Shown: piece after piece, positions 12,718 to 23,610 of the stretch
Numbering within the stretch: the stretch's first letter is position 1
Layout of the letters: each line of letters opens with the position of its first letter
NCBI RefSeq assembly: GCF_031755915.1
Contig: NC_083385.1
Coordinates: forward strand, 11,305,001 to 11,369,000
Length of the DNA stretch: 64,000 bases
Direction of reading: 5' to 3'
Source of the DNA: Ziziphus jujuba
Taxonomy: Eukaryota; Streptophyta; Magnoliopsida; Rosales; Rhamnaceae
Program-made: the position numbers and the translations under genes
The notes under the pieces: generated by a model
What the model was told of the DNA's origin: nothing
The model's database searches: none
What the model saw: the letters and a program-made list of their open reading frames with translations, nothing else

Positions 12718-13117
12718 TAATTTTATTAATATTCTATGCATGTATTAACGATCAATTATACTGATATTTTTAATAATTTATTCATCATTAATTAATATAT
12801 TAATGCAAACAAAGTTTTAAAAAAATAGAGAACAACATCGTATACTATATGATATTATTGTTATTATTTAGTGTATTTATTGATATAATTTAAGTAGTAC
12901 TAGTATTAGTACTCCTCCACGCTTTTTTTTTTAAAACAAAATAAATAATGATTTGCTATTATACGCATGTTGAAAAGTAAAGTTGTCTTCTGACAAAAAT
13001 ATATTTTTATTTTTAACTGATAAAATTGTCTACTATTGAAGTTGATTTAATTTCATTATTGTTATTTTTATAAAAACCATCCCTTCTATAAAATCCTAAT
13101 CCTGGTTACGTCCTGAT
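12718..13117 (+). other. Insertion or unspliced intron splitting the CEP-like gene
   Basis: In the paralogues, GAACCAA is followed directly by the codons for the SS.AT.FVTGF tail. Here about 400 bases of AT-rich DNA intervene. A candidate acceptor CAG sits at the 3' edge (CTGATCAG before GTACTAATG), but the candidate donor after ATGAAA is in the wrong phase. An insertion is favoured over an intron. No terminal repeats were recognised. Confidence 0.45.
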
Positions 13118-13182
13118 CAGGTACTAATGTTGTGACAGGTTTCAAAGAAGATTTCCTGCCATTGCCAGCTGGTAATTAATTA
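13118..13182 (+). pseudogene. Detached 3' coding tail of the CEP-like gene at 12490
   Basis: In frame this reads SGTNVVTGFKEDFLPLPAGN followed by TAA. It matches the C-termini of the copies at 18711 (VTGFKEDLPPPSPSGN) and 23610 (VTGFNFKGDIPPPLSAG). It is no longer joined to its upstream frame. Confidence 0.7.
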
Positions 13183-14464
13183 AAAGTCCAGATGAATATT
13201 TTGAAGCAGTGAATTAATAAGTTGTCACATCTATATGATAGAGGAGTTTCATAAAGAAACAAAAAAGGGAAAAAGCTCCAAGTGTCTGTATGATCTTCCT
13301 GGTGTCTTGCTTTTACTGCATAATCAAATTAATCGTTTGCTTAATCCAATATTTGTAATTTATTATATATATTATGTTTCAACTTGCAAATTTTCTTCCA
13401 TTAGAAAAAGGGCTTGTAAATTTTTTCAATTGAAATCTGCAAGGCCCCGCAGGACAAGGCCATTGATTATGATGACTTGGACATTGTGTTTTAAAAAGCA
13501 TGTTTATCTTAGGCTCTAAGTTTTAAAAAGAATGCTCCATTTTGAAGCAAGATTGGAAAAAAAAAAAGGGTCAGCACAGAGCACCATAAAACATGAGGCT
13601 TTTTTTTTTCTCTTTTTTTTTTATATGTATAATATTATGAAAAGGATTTATAAGAAGCTAGAAAAAATAAAAACAAGAAAAAAGAAGGAGAAAAATTAAT
13701 GTTAAGAAAGGCAGAAAAAATATTTGGCGAAATCCTTAGGCACTTATGCTACATGGTTCACCTTTTTTAAAAGAAAAAAAAATTATAAATATTAAGTTGC
13801 ATAATTTTGAAAGTTAGTATAGTAACAGATTATTTATTTTTGTTTCAGCCAAAAAAAAAAAAAAGATCATTTATTTATTTATTTTTTGAAAGTTAGTATA
13901 GTAACAGATTATTTATTTTTGTTTCAGCCAAAAAAAACAAAAAAACAAAAAAACAGATTATTTATTTATTTATTTTGTAATATTTGAAGAATCTCCTATC
14001 ATATGGGATCAGATATATAAATATACGGACCATGAGGTCGAGCCGAGCCATCTACATGTTCTACTTGATAGAAAATTAGCGCATTGCTTTAGTTTTCTTT
14101 TTAAGTTTTAATTGAATATTAAATTTAAAGTGAAGCAAATCATGAGCTTGAAAGCAAATTATAATCGGAAATTAAAAAGTTACAATTTTTCCTAGTTCAT
14201 CCAAATTAACTCTACGAGCCCACCTCTTCAAGATTGAACATATGGAATCCAACATAGAAATGCTACACTCCAAGAAAATAGAAATGTTGTGGCATTGGGA
14301 CACTTTAGCAAATGTCGTAGCGCTTTTACCGTGCGAAAAAATATAATTTTAATGAATGCCACATAATATTTTTTGAGCCAATTTTTGTTAATTTCATAAC
14401 TATTTTTATGATATTTTTACAAATGCCATATTTTTTTATAAGATTTAAAAAAAAATTTCAGCAA
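13183..14464. repeat. 3' flank of duplicated unit 1
   Basis: It matches the 3' flank of unit 2: ATGAATATTTTGAAGCAGTGAATTA near 13191 and 18720, and CTACTTGATAGAAAATTAG near 14061 and 19297. Within it, a direct repeat GAAAGTTAGTATAGTAACAG followed by ATTATTTATTTTTGTTTCAGCC occurs at about 13809 and 13888. No gene. Confidence 0.7.
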
Positions 14465-16130
14465 TAAGTTGGAATCTCCCATGTTAGAAAAATAATTATG
14501 CATCCATAAATGATTATATATATATATATACATATACGTAGACTTTCCTGTGGGCCATAAATAATTTATTAATTTGCATTTTCAATTAGCTGCAGCTGCA
14601 AGTCCTGTTGGTTTCAATTTGGGCAGCCAGGAATACAAAAAGCTAATAATTAACACCATTGTTTTGGGATGGGGGAAGCCCCAAAATAGTAGAAATTTGA
14701 GATGCTTAGTGCAAGTAGCGACAAAAAATCATATACACCAGTTCCATATAAATTATTTTATATATATATATATATATGTATGTATGAAACTTGTGTGGAT
14801 GATGTATTTTAAGCTTAATTTCATAACCAGAATCGGACTGATGTGATGAAGTTCATAAGAGCTTGTGACAAATATAGAAATTTTCATTTACGAGAAGATA
14901 ATAATACCAAATTGTTTAATAGTTGGGTAGTTGAATATGTCTCTGTCATGTTCATCGAGAAGTTCACCTACAAATCCATTTCTCATGCTTTTCACTCTTT
15001 GATAATGCTACTAATATGTATCCGGAACAGGATTAAAATAATATTGCTGTCATAATTATTGAGATTCTTAATGTAAAACTTCTAATCATAACATATAATC
15101 GATTGTCAATTACAATTTAACAAAAATGAAAAAAAAAAAAAAAAAAAGACAGACAACATTCTTATTGTTTTGTTTCAGTGAACTAGAAATTTTTATGGGT
15201 AATATGGGAGAGAAGCTTGTATATAGGATTGCCAGCACCAGTTGAAGCCCATGTTTCTGCTTCATAAGTCATAAAGAAGTGGGGGAGGTAACATTTTGCT
15301 TCGAGCAAGAGTTAACGCCTTGTACGAAATGTTCAAATTAGAGATGCTTGAGACCAAAAATTTTCAAGTAAACATGAAATGCATGTTCTATGTAAGGTAC
15401 CACTATTCTCCCAAGTTCGAGCTTTTAAGGACATTGGTATTATGGTTTATGAATGCAGAGAAATAAGAGCGAACCCACCCAAAAAAAAAAAAAAAAAGGG
15501 GAAAAAACTTTGTGGGATGTGGGTCATGATGAAGACAAGTAAGATTTTGAACTTGGGTCCATGACAAAAGCCCACGACACAAACTTAGCTGCTTTCTTCT
15601 AGGCCAAGTTTAGTCTCGGGTATGGTATCCCTTTAATTCCTTGGCCCAATGGTTCAATGTCTTGCCCAATTGGAAATTTAGAAATCTGCCTGTTGGAAAG
15701 ATGAGCAAAAACTATTGCCTGGATTTTAGTCAGTGGAGTGGGAATCACTTAGATAAACCATTTTGTTTGACTCTTAAAAAAGCAGTCCTCTGCTAATTAG
15801 TAATTCGATTTGGCCTAGTCGTTCAAGGTTTAAAAGTTGTGATACAAAATAGATTTTAGCACCATCATTATGTTTTGTGTACCGACCAAGTAATCGATAT
15901 TCTACTTGTTTAATTTGTTTACTTTTATTTGTACGAACTTAAGGTTTTCAGCAAAGAATGTCTTCAACTTGCAGCTGTCCACCACATGCGTTCAAGTTTT
16001 GATCACCATCCATTAACATTAACATTAAATACTATATCTATAGCCACATGAAATTGCTACCTTTTTGGTGCCTTAAATTACTTTATAAAGTGAATTAATC
16101 CCTATATGCTCCAAGGATATGTATTTTATA
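14465..16130. repeat. Segmental duplication block X, copy 2
   Basis: Co-linear with 6873-8990 over roughly 1.7-2.1 kb, with several indels. This shows that the tandem duplication extended beyond the peptide genes into intergenic DNA. No conserved coding frame is shared with copy 1. A (TA)n run lies near 14760-14777. Confidence 0.85.
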
Positions 16131-17428
16131 GGAGAATTTTCCTATTAAAATTTTTAATTTTTAGATTGCTTCAAATATTGAAGTTAAAATTATTTTTAGA
16201 GTTTAAATAAGTTTAGACAAGTTATTTTGTGCTCTTTTAAAATTTTAATACATCAATTCAACTCATTTAAACCATCAAGAAAATATATTTAAATTTTAGT
16301 TCTTTAAACAATCGGATAATGATGTTAGCATTTGACAGAATTAAAAAATCTCGGCCCACCAAATAATTCTCTTAGGAGGGATAACTTATCACGTGTAAAG
16401 GGTTGGGATAATTTTATCCCATTCAGATTTGACTTTTATTTTTTTATTATTATTATTTTATTTCAATTTTTTAATCAATGTATCAACTTCTTTTTTCTTC
16501 TTTTCCTTTTTCGTTTTCATCCACTATTATTTTTTAATTTCTTATCCTTTTTTTAATATTATCTTCCTTTTTCTTTGTTTTTTTGTTTTTTTAATCATCA
16601 TCTATTTTTTCAATCTTTGCTCTTTTATTCTTTTTTGTTAATCTTTTTTTTTTTGTTTTTATTGCATCATTTTTAGTTTCAATTTTTTTTTATGGATATC
16701 TAAATTATATGATAAATATCCATGATATTATTGATATTTCTGTCGATATTTTTAAATTTTTTTTTATATTTGATATTGATAACACGAGGTAAAATATATT
16801 TGTTGACATGTTCAACATTGATAAATGATAAATTTTATACATAACTAATATCAGTGGAAATATTCAATAGTTATCGGTGATATTGACAATTATTAATGGA
16901 AATTGAAAAAATAGGTAGATTTTTACAGAAACATTAGAAAAGCATTGTACTTATAAATAGTTACCAATAAATGTGTTGTCGGTACTATTTTATTACCAAT
17001 TATTCGTAGTTTTTCTCCATTTTTAACAAAAATAAAACTTAATTACCATACTTTAGAATTTATAAATTTTAGATAATATTTATCATATTTCTCAAAATTC
17101 AATATCATTTATATACTAACAAGAACTACATTTATTTATATATATATATTATATAATGTTTTTTCGAAACTTCAATAGACATTAACATATCCATTGATAC
17201 TTTTGTAAAATTGTAAATTCAATATTTTAAATGATATCGATATTTTTATTCTTGATAGAAATTAAATAATGCAATTTAACTAGTTGATATTAATGGTTTT
17301 AATTATTAATTTGATAAACTCTTTTAAAAAATAATTAGATTAATTTTTTTATATTGAATTTATTTAAACGACAGCGACTGGAAGATCTATATATAACTAT
17401 TTAATGGTTTTATTTAATAATTAGATTG

Positions 17429-17459
<31 letters not shown>

Positions 17460-17589
17460 ACATTTTTCTGAAATTTCCGTATATAGAACAATTATTACCA
17501 AAAAAAAAAAAAAAGAAAAAAAAAAGAACGATATCTACTAATTAATTTTTTTTCCCTTTTGATTTGCTATATTAACTAAACTTCATTGA
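16131..17589. other. AT-rich spacer with a pyrimidine-rich stretch
   Basis: The stretch 16430-16690 is strongly T/C-biased on the plus strand. Around 16690-17250, variants of GATATT and TGATATT are repeated irregularly. (TA)n runs lie near 17140 and 17436. No gene was recognised. Confidence 0.4.
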
Positions 17590-18414
17590 GCAAATTTTTA
17601 AATCACAAGCCTATTGATCTTTTTAAACGACAGCGACTGGAAGATCTAAAGATCTGATGGTCTCTTTTAAGTCTAAATTATGAACCATTCCCTTTTTTAA
17701 GTTAATCAATCTCTGTATATTTGAAGTGTTTAAGTCCTAGAATAGCCAAAAAAAAATAAAAATAAAAATAAAAATTTCGCAATTTCTAATATTGACTAGC
17801 TTTACTTCGGCGTTCACAAATTAGTAAATTAATATTGCTTAGTTATGTGAAATATATATTAAAATAATATTATTCGTTGATGGGTTTAATTAATGATGAA
17901 TAACATATATCGTATAATATTGGCCAATGTGGACATGAAAATAGCTAGAGATTGGGAGGCTGAACGGTATTAATGCTAGCTAGTTTGAGGATCAAAAGGT
18001 AAGCCAATAAAATATTTTAGCAAGTAAATTAAAGAAACAAGACAAGTAGAGGTACAAGCGTGAGGTGCGTTCGATTTAGTACAAGGAATCGAATAAAAAG
18101 AACTAGACGATAATTACAACCGTCCAAATTGTAGTTCGGCAAAAACGCCATATAGTGAAAAAGTAGCGGATAGACTATAGAAAACATCCTAGCTACTCCA
18201 ACTCCAACCCACTTTATGGTTAAAATATAGACTGAAATATTAGAAGTCAAACTTGATTCTACCCAAAAAAAACGCATTATATACACCAAATATCGGAAAG
18301 AGCATTTCTCCCCACTACGGTCAGTTTTTATAGCAATTTGCCTTTTTTTTTTCTTTTTTTTTTTTTTTCACTCCAGCTTGTTTAATTTTCTCTGTTCCTC
18401 TTCATTCTTCATAC
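17590..18414. repeat. Promoter-side flank of duplicated CEP-like unit 2
   Basis: It carries GACAGCGACTGGAAGATCT near 17628, AGACAAGTAG..GGTACAAGCGTGAGGTGCGTTC near 18040, a TATA-like CATTATATAC near 18275 and TATCGGAAAGAGCA near 18290. All of these recur in the third unit (21105-21810). This is the same promoter sequence that precedes the coding region in unit 1. Confidence 0.75.
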
Positions 18415-18711
18415 ATTGATCCCCAATTCAAGGCCACATTTAAATATGCAATCCTTGTAGTACTTGTATTTATTGCCTGCCATGAAATTCTGTATGTGGA
18501 GGGAAGGCAGGTAAAAGTACAACCAATCGAGCATAAAGGAAAATTTGGAACAACATCGTCGGGTGACAGCCCAGGTGGTATTGGCCATTCATTTGGAGAA
18601 GACTATGAAGCTGTTGAACCAAAGGCACTAGGTAGTGGCTCATCAAGTGCTACACATTTTGTGACAGGTTTCAAAGAAGATCTTCCACCGCCATCACCAT
18701 CTGGTAATTAA
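18415..18711 (+). pseudogene. CEP-like peptide precursor copy with lost start codon
   Basis: Aligned with the copy at 12490, the ATG is replaced by ATT (18415-18417). The rest of the frame is open for 98 codons to a TAA. No in-frame ATG exists back to an upstream TAG at about 18331, and the first usable near-cognate start is GTG at 18496, which would remove the signal peptide. The frame encodes a hydrophobic leader (YAILVVLVFIACHEIL), the VEGRQV block, the core KFGTTSSGDSPGGIGH and the complete tail VTGFKEDLPPPSPSGN. It is probably a recent pseudogene, although weak initiation at ATT cannot be excluded. Promoter and 3' flank are shared with the copies at 12490 and 21.8 kb. Confidence 0.7.
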
Positions 18712-19520
18712 AAACCCCAGATGAATATTTTGAAGCAGTGAATTATTAATAAATAGGCACATCTATATAATATATATAGGAGTTTCATAATTAAAAAAAA
18801 AAAAAAGAAAAAAAAAAGAGAAAAGCTCCAAATGTTTGCGTGATCTTCTTAGAATATACCTTGCTTTTAATATGGTTTTTTTTAAACGTGTATCAACCCT
18901 TAGCCTCGCTGCCATCTTAACTTCAATAAAATCCAATATCTGTAATTTAGAACTTTTGCAAGTACATATATTAAGCTTCAACTTGGAAATTTTGTTCCAT
19001 AAATAAATAAATAAATTAGTAAATCTTTTCAATTGAAACCAACAGGGGACAGGACATGACCTTTGATTCTGATGACTAGTTTGGACCTGATCATAATTAA
19101 AAAGTATATATTAATATAAATTATATACACTATATGCACATATAGTAAAATTGCATATTATATTACTGTAATACGTATATATAGTAACATATTTTTTTTA
19201 AAATATTTTAAATGTTTGAATAATCTTCTAAAATATAGGACAGATAAATAAAATATACAGACCATATATAGTCATGCCGAACCTGTCTACATGTGCTACT
19301 TGATAGAAAATTAGTGGATAGCTTTAGTTTCTTTTTAAATTTTAATCTAATAGTAAAGTAAAAGTGAATCAAATAATGGGCTTGAAAGCAAATTATAATT
19401 GGAAATTGAAAAGTTGCTATTTACCTAGCCCTTCCAATTTCCAAATTAACTCCACCGCCTCCAGCGCACCTTTCCTTTCCTAATATGAAAAGACATGGAA
19501 TCCGAGATAGAAATGCTAGC
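18712..19520. repeat. 3' flank of duplicated unit 2
   Basis: The flank begins AGATGAATATTTTGAAGCAGTGAATTA and continues to CTTGAAAGCAAATTATAAT near 19381. It is co-linear with the 3' flank of unit 1 and, for its first part, with 21848-22300 in unit 3. Confidence 0.75.
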
Positions 19521-20389
19521 AAACAGTTGTATAGGTACAAAGGTTTTGGATTCATAATATAGAATTAATATATAGATGACGGTGCGGATAGAGCACTAGA
19601 CGATTCTTAAAGCGCAAAGAACATGCAAACTGGTCGTTTTTGTGCGGATAGCGACTGCTGGATCTTTATCTCAATGGTCACTTTCAACTCAATTAGTCTT
19701 AAACGATTCCATGTATGGTAACCATTAATTCCTCATCAAAATATTAAATGTCTTAATTATAGTATTGACAAGGACAGGATGGTAGTTAGTAACCACATTA
19801 TTACACTTTCATTCATTCGGACTAACACTATACGAAGATAAACGTTGTCGGCGTTCTAACCATCTTCAAAACGAAGACTCTCATCGCTATAAGAAATTAT
19901 TGGAACTCAGTTTTTTTTTTTTTTCTTTTGAAATCGATTATTTGGGGACTCAGTTGGAATCAAAATTTAAAAAAATTTCTTAAAATTGCAAAAAAATTAA
20001 ATTCATATATGAATATCTTTCTTAATAATTTTCTCATGGGTACTTTAATTATTTCAGAAATAAAGTGAACCGTAAGGAATTTTTGATAGATTAAAATAAC
20101 AAAAGAAAAATATGTATATTAATTAAAATATTAAATTTTGAACACATGGCCAATCCAATATTTTTTCCAAATTGTGGGAGTGATTTGACTTGCAGGACCA
20201 TCAGGCGTACGCCTAACCCGTAATACTACCCTATACACTTAGGAATCGTTGTCATGACTTTTTTTTTTTTTTTTTTTTTTTTAACTTTATTATTATTTTT
20301 ATTTCGATAATAATCGTTTTCATGACTTGGCACAGCTATATATTATTGGTAGAAAATTAGTCGGCCGCTCTGGTTTTTATGATCTTTAA
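19521..20389. other. Spacer between units 2 and 3
   Basis: No gene or repeat family was recognised. There is a long poly-T run near 20258-20281. Confidence 0.4.
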
Positions 20390-21586
20390 CCGAACAATAA
20401 GTGAAAGTCAAGCAAATTAGTGAATTTGAAAAGCAAATATTAATGTTGAAAATTAGGAAAAGTAGATTCATAGACATATAAACAATAACAAACCCCATGA
20501 CACTACCTCCATTTAGAAATGGATCCAAAATGGAAAAAGCTAGTAATCAACTAAACTGGGGTATCATGGTAGGTAGGCAGGTGGGTAGGTATATTATCTT
20601 GGTTGGATTCATCTATAGAACATAAACAGTCATTTTTTTTATAAATTAGAAAAATTAAACTTTTTTGTTTAATTAAACTAAACTTTAGTTATTTATTTAT
20701 GTTTGCTTTTTTTTTTTCTTTTTGACTTGCAAAAGTAGAATATTATTTTTTTTGAAAGTTTAAATTAATCTGCGATGGATTATTGTTTAACTTGATTTAT
20801 ATTTTTTTAATATTTTCTTTCGCATGTAGATCCATTTCTTTTCAATTTATTTTTGGATAGATTAATTTTTTTTTATATATTTTTATCAACACTTCTTTTC
20901 ACATATAAATCTATTTTTTTTAAAGTTTATTTTTGAATCATTATATGTATTTTTTATTTTTGGATGAAGTTTCTAAATTTTAAATTCAAAATCTTTTAGA
21001 TATTAGTTTTAATACCAAATTAAAATACCAAACTTAAACTAATAAAATGTGAATTATCATTTCTATTATACATTTTAAACCACAACCCAATTGCTCTTTT
21101 TGAGCGATAGCGACGGGAAGATCTCAGGGCTTGCAGGTCTCTTTCAAGTCTTACTTATGAACCATTCCCTGTTTTAAGTTAATCAAATCTCTATACATTT
21201 GAAGTATTCAAGTCATAGTATTGTAAAAAACGCTTGGCTACTTCAGCGTTCACAAATTACTAGGTTGCTTAATCATGTGAAATACATAATAAAAATAATA
21301 TTATTCGTTGATAGATTTAACATGTTTTATAATATAATTGGTCAGTTTGGACATGAAAAAAGCTAGAGATTGAGAGACTGCAAGCTATTAATGCTAGCTA
21401 GTTCGACAATCAAAATGTGGCCAACAACATTTTAGCAAGTAAATTAAGCTACATTAGCTAGACAATAAAATAATTAAAGAAATAAGACAAGTAGCAGAGG
21501 CACAAGCGTGAGGTGCGTTCCACATAGCACCAGGAGATCGAATAAAAGAACTAGACGACAATTACATGCGTCCAAAAATATAATAC

Positions 21587-21622
<36 letters not shown>

Positions 21623-22400
21623 ATTTGTAAATGAGGACCAAAAACAAAATACAGTTTGACAAAAACAAAATACAGTAAAAAAGTAGTGGAGACTATGGAA
21701 AACATCCAAGCCCAACTCCAACCCACTTATATTTAAAATATAGACTGAAATATTAGAAGTCAATGATGATTCTAAGAAACTCATTTTAAATAGCCAATAT
21801 CGGAAATATCATTTCTTCTCAGAGTATTAAACTTACAGTTTATAGCCCAATCAATATTTTGAAGCAGTAAATTAATAAATAGGCACATCTATATAATATA
21901 GTAGTTTCATAACAAAGTAAAAAAGAGTAAAAAGCTCCAAGTACCTGAATGTACGTTTATTATATTTTATTGCCAATTATGGGATAATCTTTGCTAATGC
22001 GGGTTTGAGGTTCCATCTAGAATTAATTTAGACCTCTTATATACTTCGTACAATCACATGTTCAATGTGGGATTTTGTTGGACATTTATTGTGGTTTGTT
22101 CTACATGTAGCAAATCAACTCTTTGCTTAGCTACCTTCTTAACTTTAATAAAATCCAATATTTTAGTCTTTTTCGTAATTATAATTAAGTTTTGAGTAGT
22201 TATTTGTATAATGAAAGCTGCATGGATGACGACTTACAAATTAAATTTTCAATTGAAACCAACAGGAGGCCTGACAAGGCCCTTGATTCTGATGACTTGA
22301 ACCTGACCATAATAAGTATTAAATTATATTATATGCACTGTAAAATTACATATTACAGTACTGTGATATTATATACATAGTACAACAGTGTAGAGAGTAT
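20390..22400 (+). pseudogene. Duplicated unit 3: CEP-like gene with the coding region deleted
   Basis: The unit has upstream flank (20397-20500, homologous to 11373-11500), promoter flank (21105-21830, homologous to 17628-18330) and 3' flank (21848-22300, homologous to 18720-19080). The sequence passes from the leader (AAACTTACAGTTTATAGCCCAATC) straight into the 3' untranslated block AATATTTTGAAGCAGTAAATTAATAA. The whole precursor frame is missing. The TATA element is also degraded (CATTTTAAATAG). Extra non-homologous DNA sits near 20520-21060 and 21960-22110. Confidence 0.75.
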
Positions 22401-22849
22401 ATATATAGACAAGGACAGAGGGAGTTGGTAAGGAGTTAAGAGACAAAATGTAATATATGTGTACAGTACAAGTACTGATCATGGCAAGGATCAAAGTTGG
22501 AGTAGAAAAGAAAAAATAATTTTCATGGTATCTAATTTCCCAATTTGTTAGGTAAAACCGTTTGCAGGCACAATATTTAGCCTCAAGCTTTATACAAGTT
22601 TGCTCATTTTTTTTATTTTTTATTTTTTTGCTTGTTTTCCTGATGTATAACCAATCCCATATTGAGCATATAATAGTAATGTATGTAGTTACATTGAGGC
22701 ATTGAGGTAGGGGATCTAACTGGAAACGCTAGCAAATATATAGTTAGGTCTATATATATAGGGTTATGTATATTTGGAATAGCCATTGAGCTAGTAACAT
22801 GGTAGGCCCGTCCCACGTCGAAAGCTAGCTATTGAGTGAATAATGAATC
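22401..22849. other. Short spacer upstream of the 23143 gene
   Basis: No gene or repeat was recognised beyond short TA runs. Confidence 0.4.
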
Positions 22850-23142
22850 TCTCCAAATTTGGAGACTTCTTAACTTTAATTAAACAAGAGTGAGATCAGC
22901 AAGCCTCGCATGCTCGACTTTTTAATTCTATAAATACCGATGGAGGAACCAGTTCTAAGTACCAAGTTTTATTACCTCTAAGTCATTACCTATCTGAGCT
23001 CTCTCTCCTTCTGGTTTTCCATATATTTGGGTAGCTTAATTCAGAAATACTAGTTTCTATTTAGTGCTTACAACCCAAGCTGACCTTCTGCCTATTTTTC
23101 CAGCTTGATTGGTATTCTCTCAGTCCAAAATTAGATATCGAT
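22850..23142 (+). promoter_or_regulatory. Promoter and 5' leader of the 23143 CEP-like gene
   Basis: The TATA box TATAAATAC is at 22929-22937 and the leader runs about 190 bases to the ATG. The stretch 22850-23035 matches the reverse complement of 36245-36430 upstream of the minus-strand CEP gene at 36171. Shared blocks are AAACAAGAG, CATGCTCGACTTTTTAATTC, TATAAATACCGAT and TTCTAAGTACCAAGTTTT. Conserved sequence on both sides of the TATA box suggests retained regulatory sites. Confidence 0.75.
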
Positions 23143-23610
23143 ATGGACCACCAATTGAAGAGCATGTATAATAAATATGCACTACTCCTAGTCCTAGTCC
23201 TTGTTGTTCTAATTATGGCCTCTTGTGAATTTCTATGTATTGAGGGAAGGCAATTAGTAAAGTCATCAACGAAATACCAACATGTCAACTCGTATGAATT
23301 AGGAGCTGATGAGCATAATTCAGGAGAAGGAATGAAACAAGTATTCCGAAGTCACATGAAGATTATATATGAAGATCAAAAATTTCGAACTACATCGTCG
23401 GGTAACAGCCCTGGTGTTGGCCATTCATATGGTCAACACAATGAAGGTAATAATGCTGAACCAAAAAAACACCTACTTGGCATCAGCGCATCATCATCAG
23501 GTGCTACAAATTTTGTTACCGGTTTCAATTTCAAAGGAGATATTCCACCGCCATTATCAGCTGGTGTTGGACGTGCTATTCCACACAGAATCGTTAAACC
23601 AAAAGCATAA
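23143..23610 (+). CDS. Secreted CEP-like peptide precursor, intact
   Basis: A 155-residue precursor on one exon. The N-terminus has a long hydrophobic segment (residues 12-32) ending CEFLCIEGRQL, the cluster signature just after the predicted signal peptide. A variable acidic and basic spacer follows, with a weak FRSH block near residue 68. The peptide core at residues 80-94 is KFRTTSSGNSPGVGH. It keeps Phe-Arg, Gly, Ser-Pro-Gly-Val-Gly-His of CEPs, but has Thr and Ser where the first two prolines normally lie. A second conserved block (ATNFVTGF, then DIPPPLSAG) follows and is longer than in the paralogues. The product is expected to be secreted and cleaved to a short peptide. It is the only complete plus-strand member, and its start is supported by the leader and TATA box. 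Confidence 0.85.
   Translation: MDHQLKSMYNKYALLLVLVLVVLIMASCEFLCIEGRQLVKSSTKYQHVNSYELGADEHNSGEGMKQVFRSHMKIIYEDQKFRTTSSGNSPGVGHSYGQHNEGNNAEPKKHLLGISASSSGATNFVTGFNFKGDIPPPLSAGVGRAIPHRIVKPKA

Noticed and set aside
14574..14846. 90-residue ORF in duplicated block X
   Set aside because: The homologous stretch in the other copy (6960-7200) is frameshifted and has early stops, so the frame is not under coding constraint.
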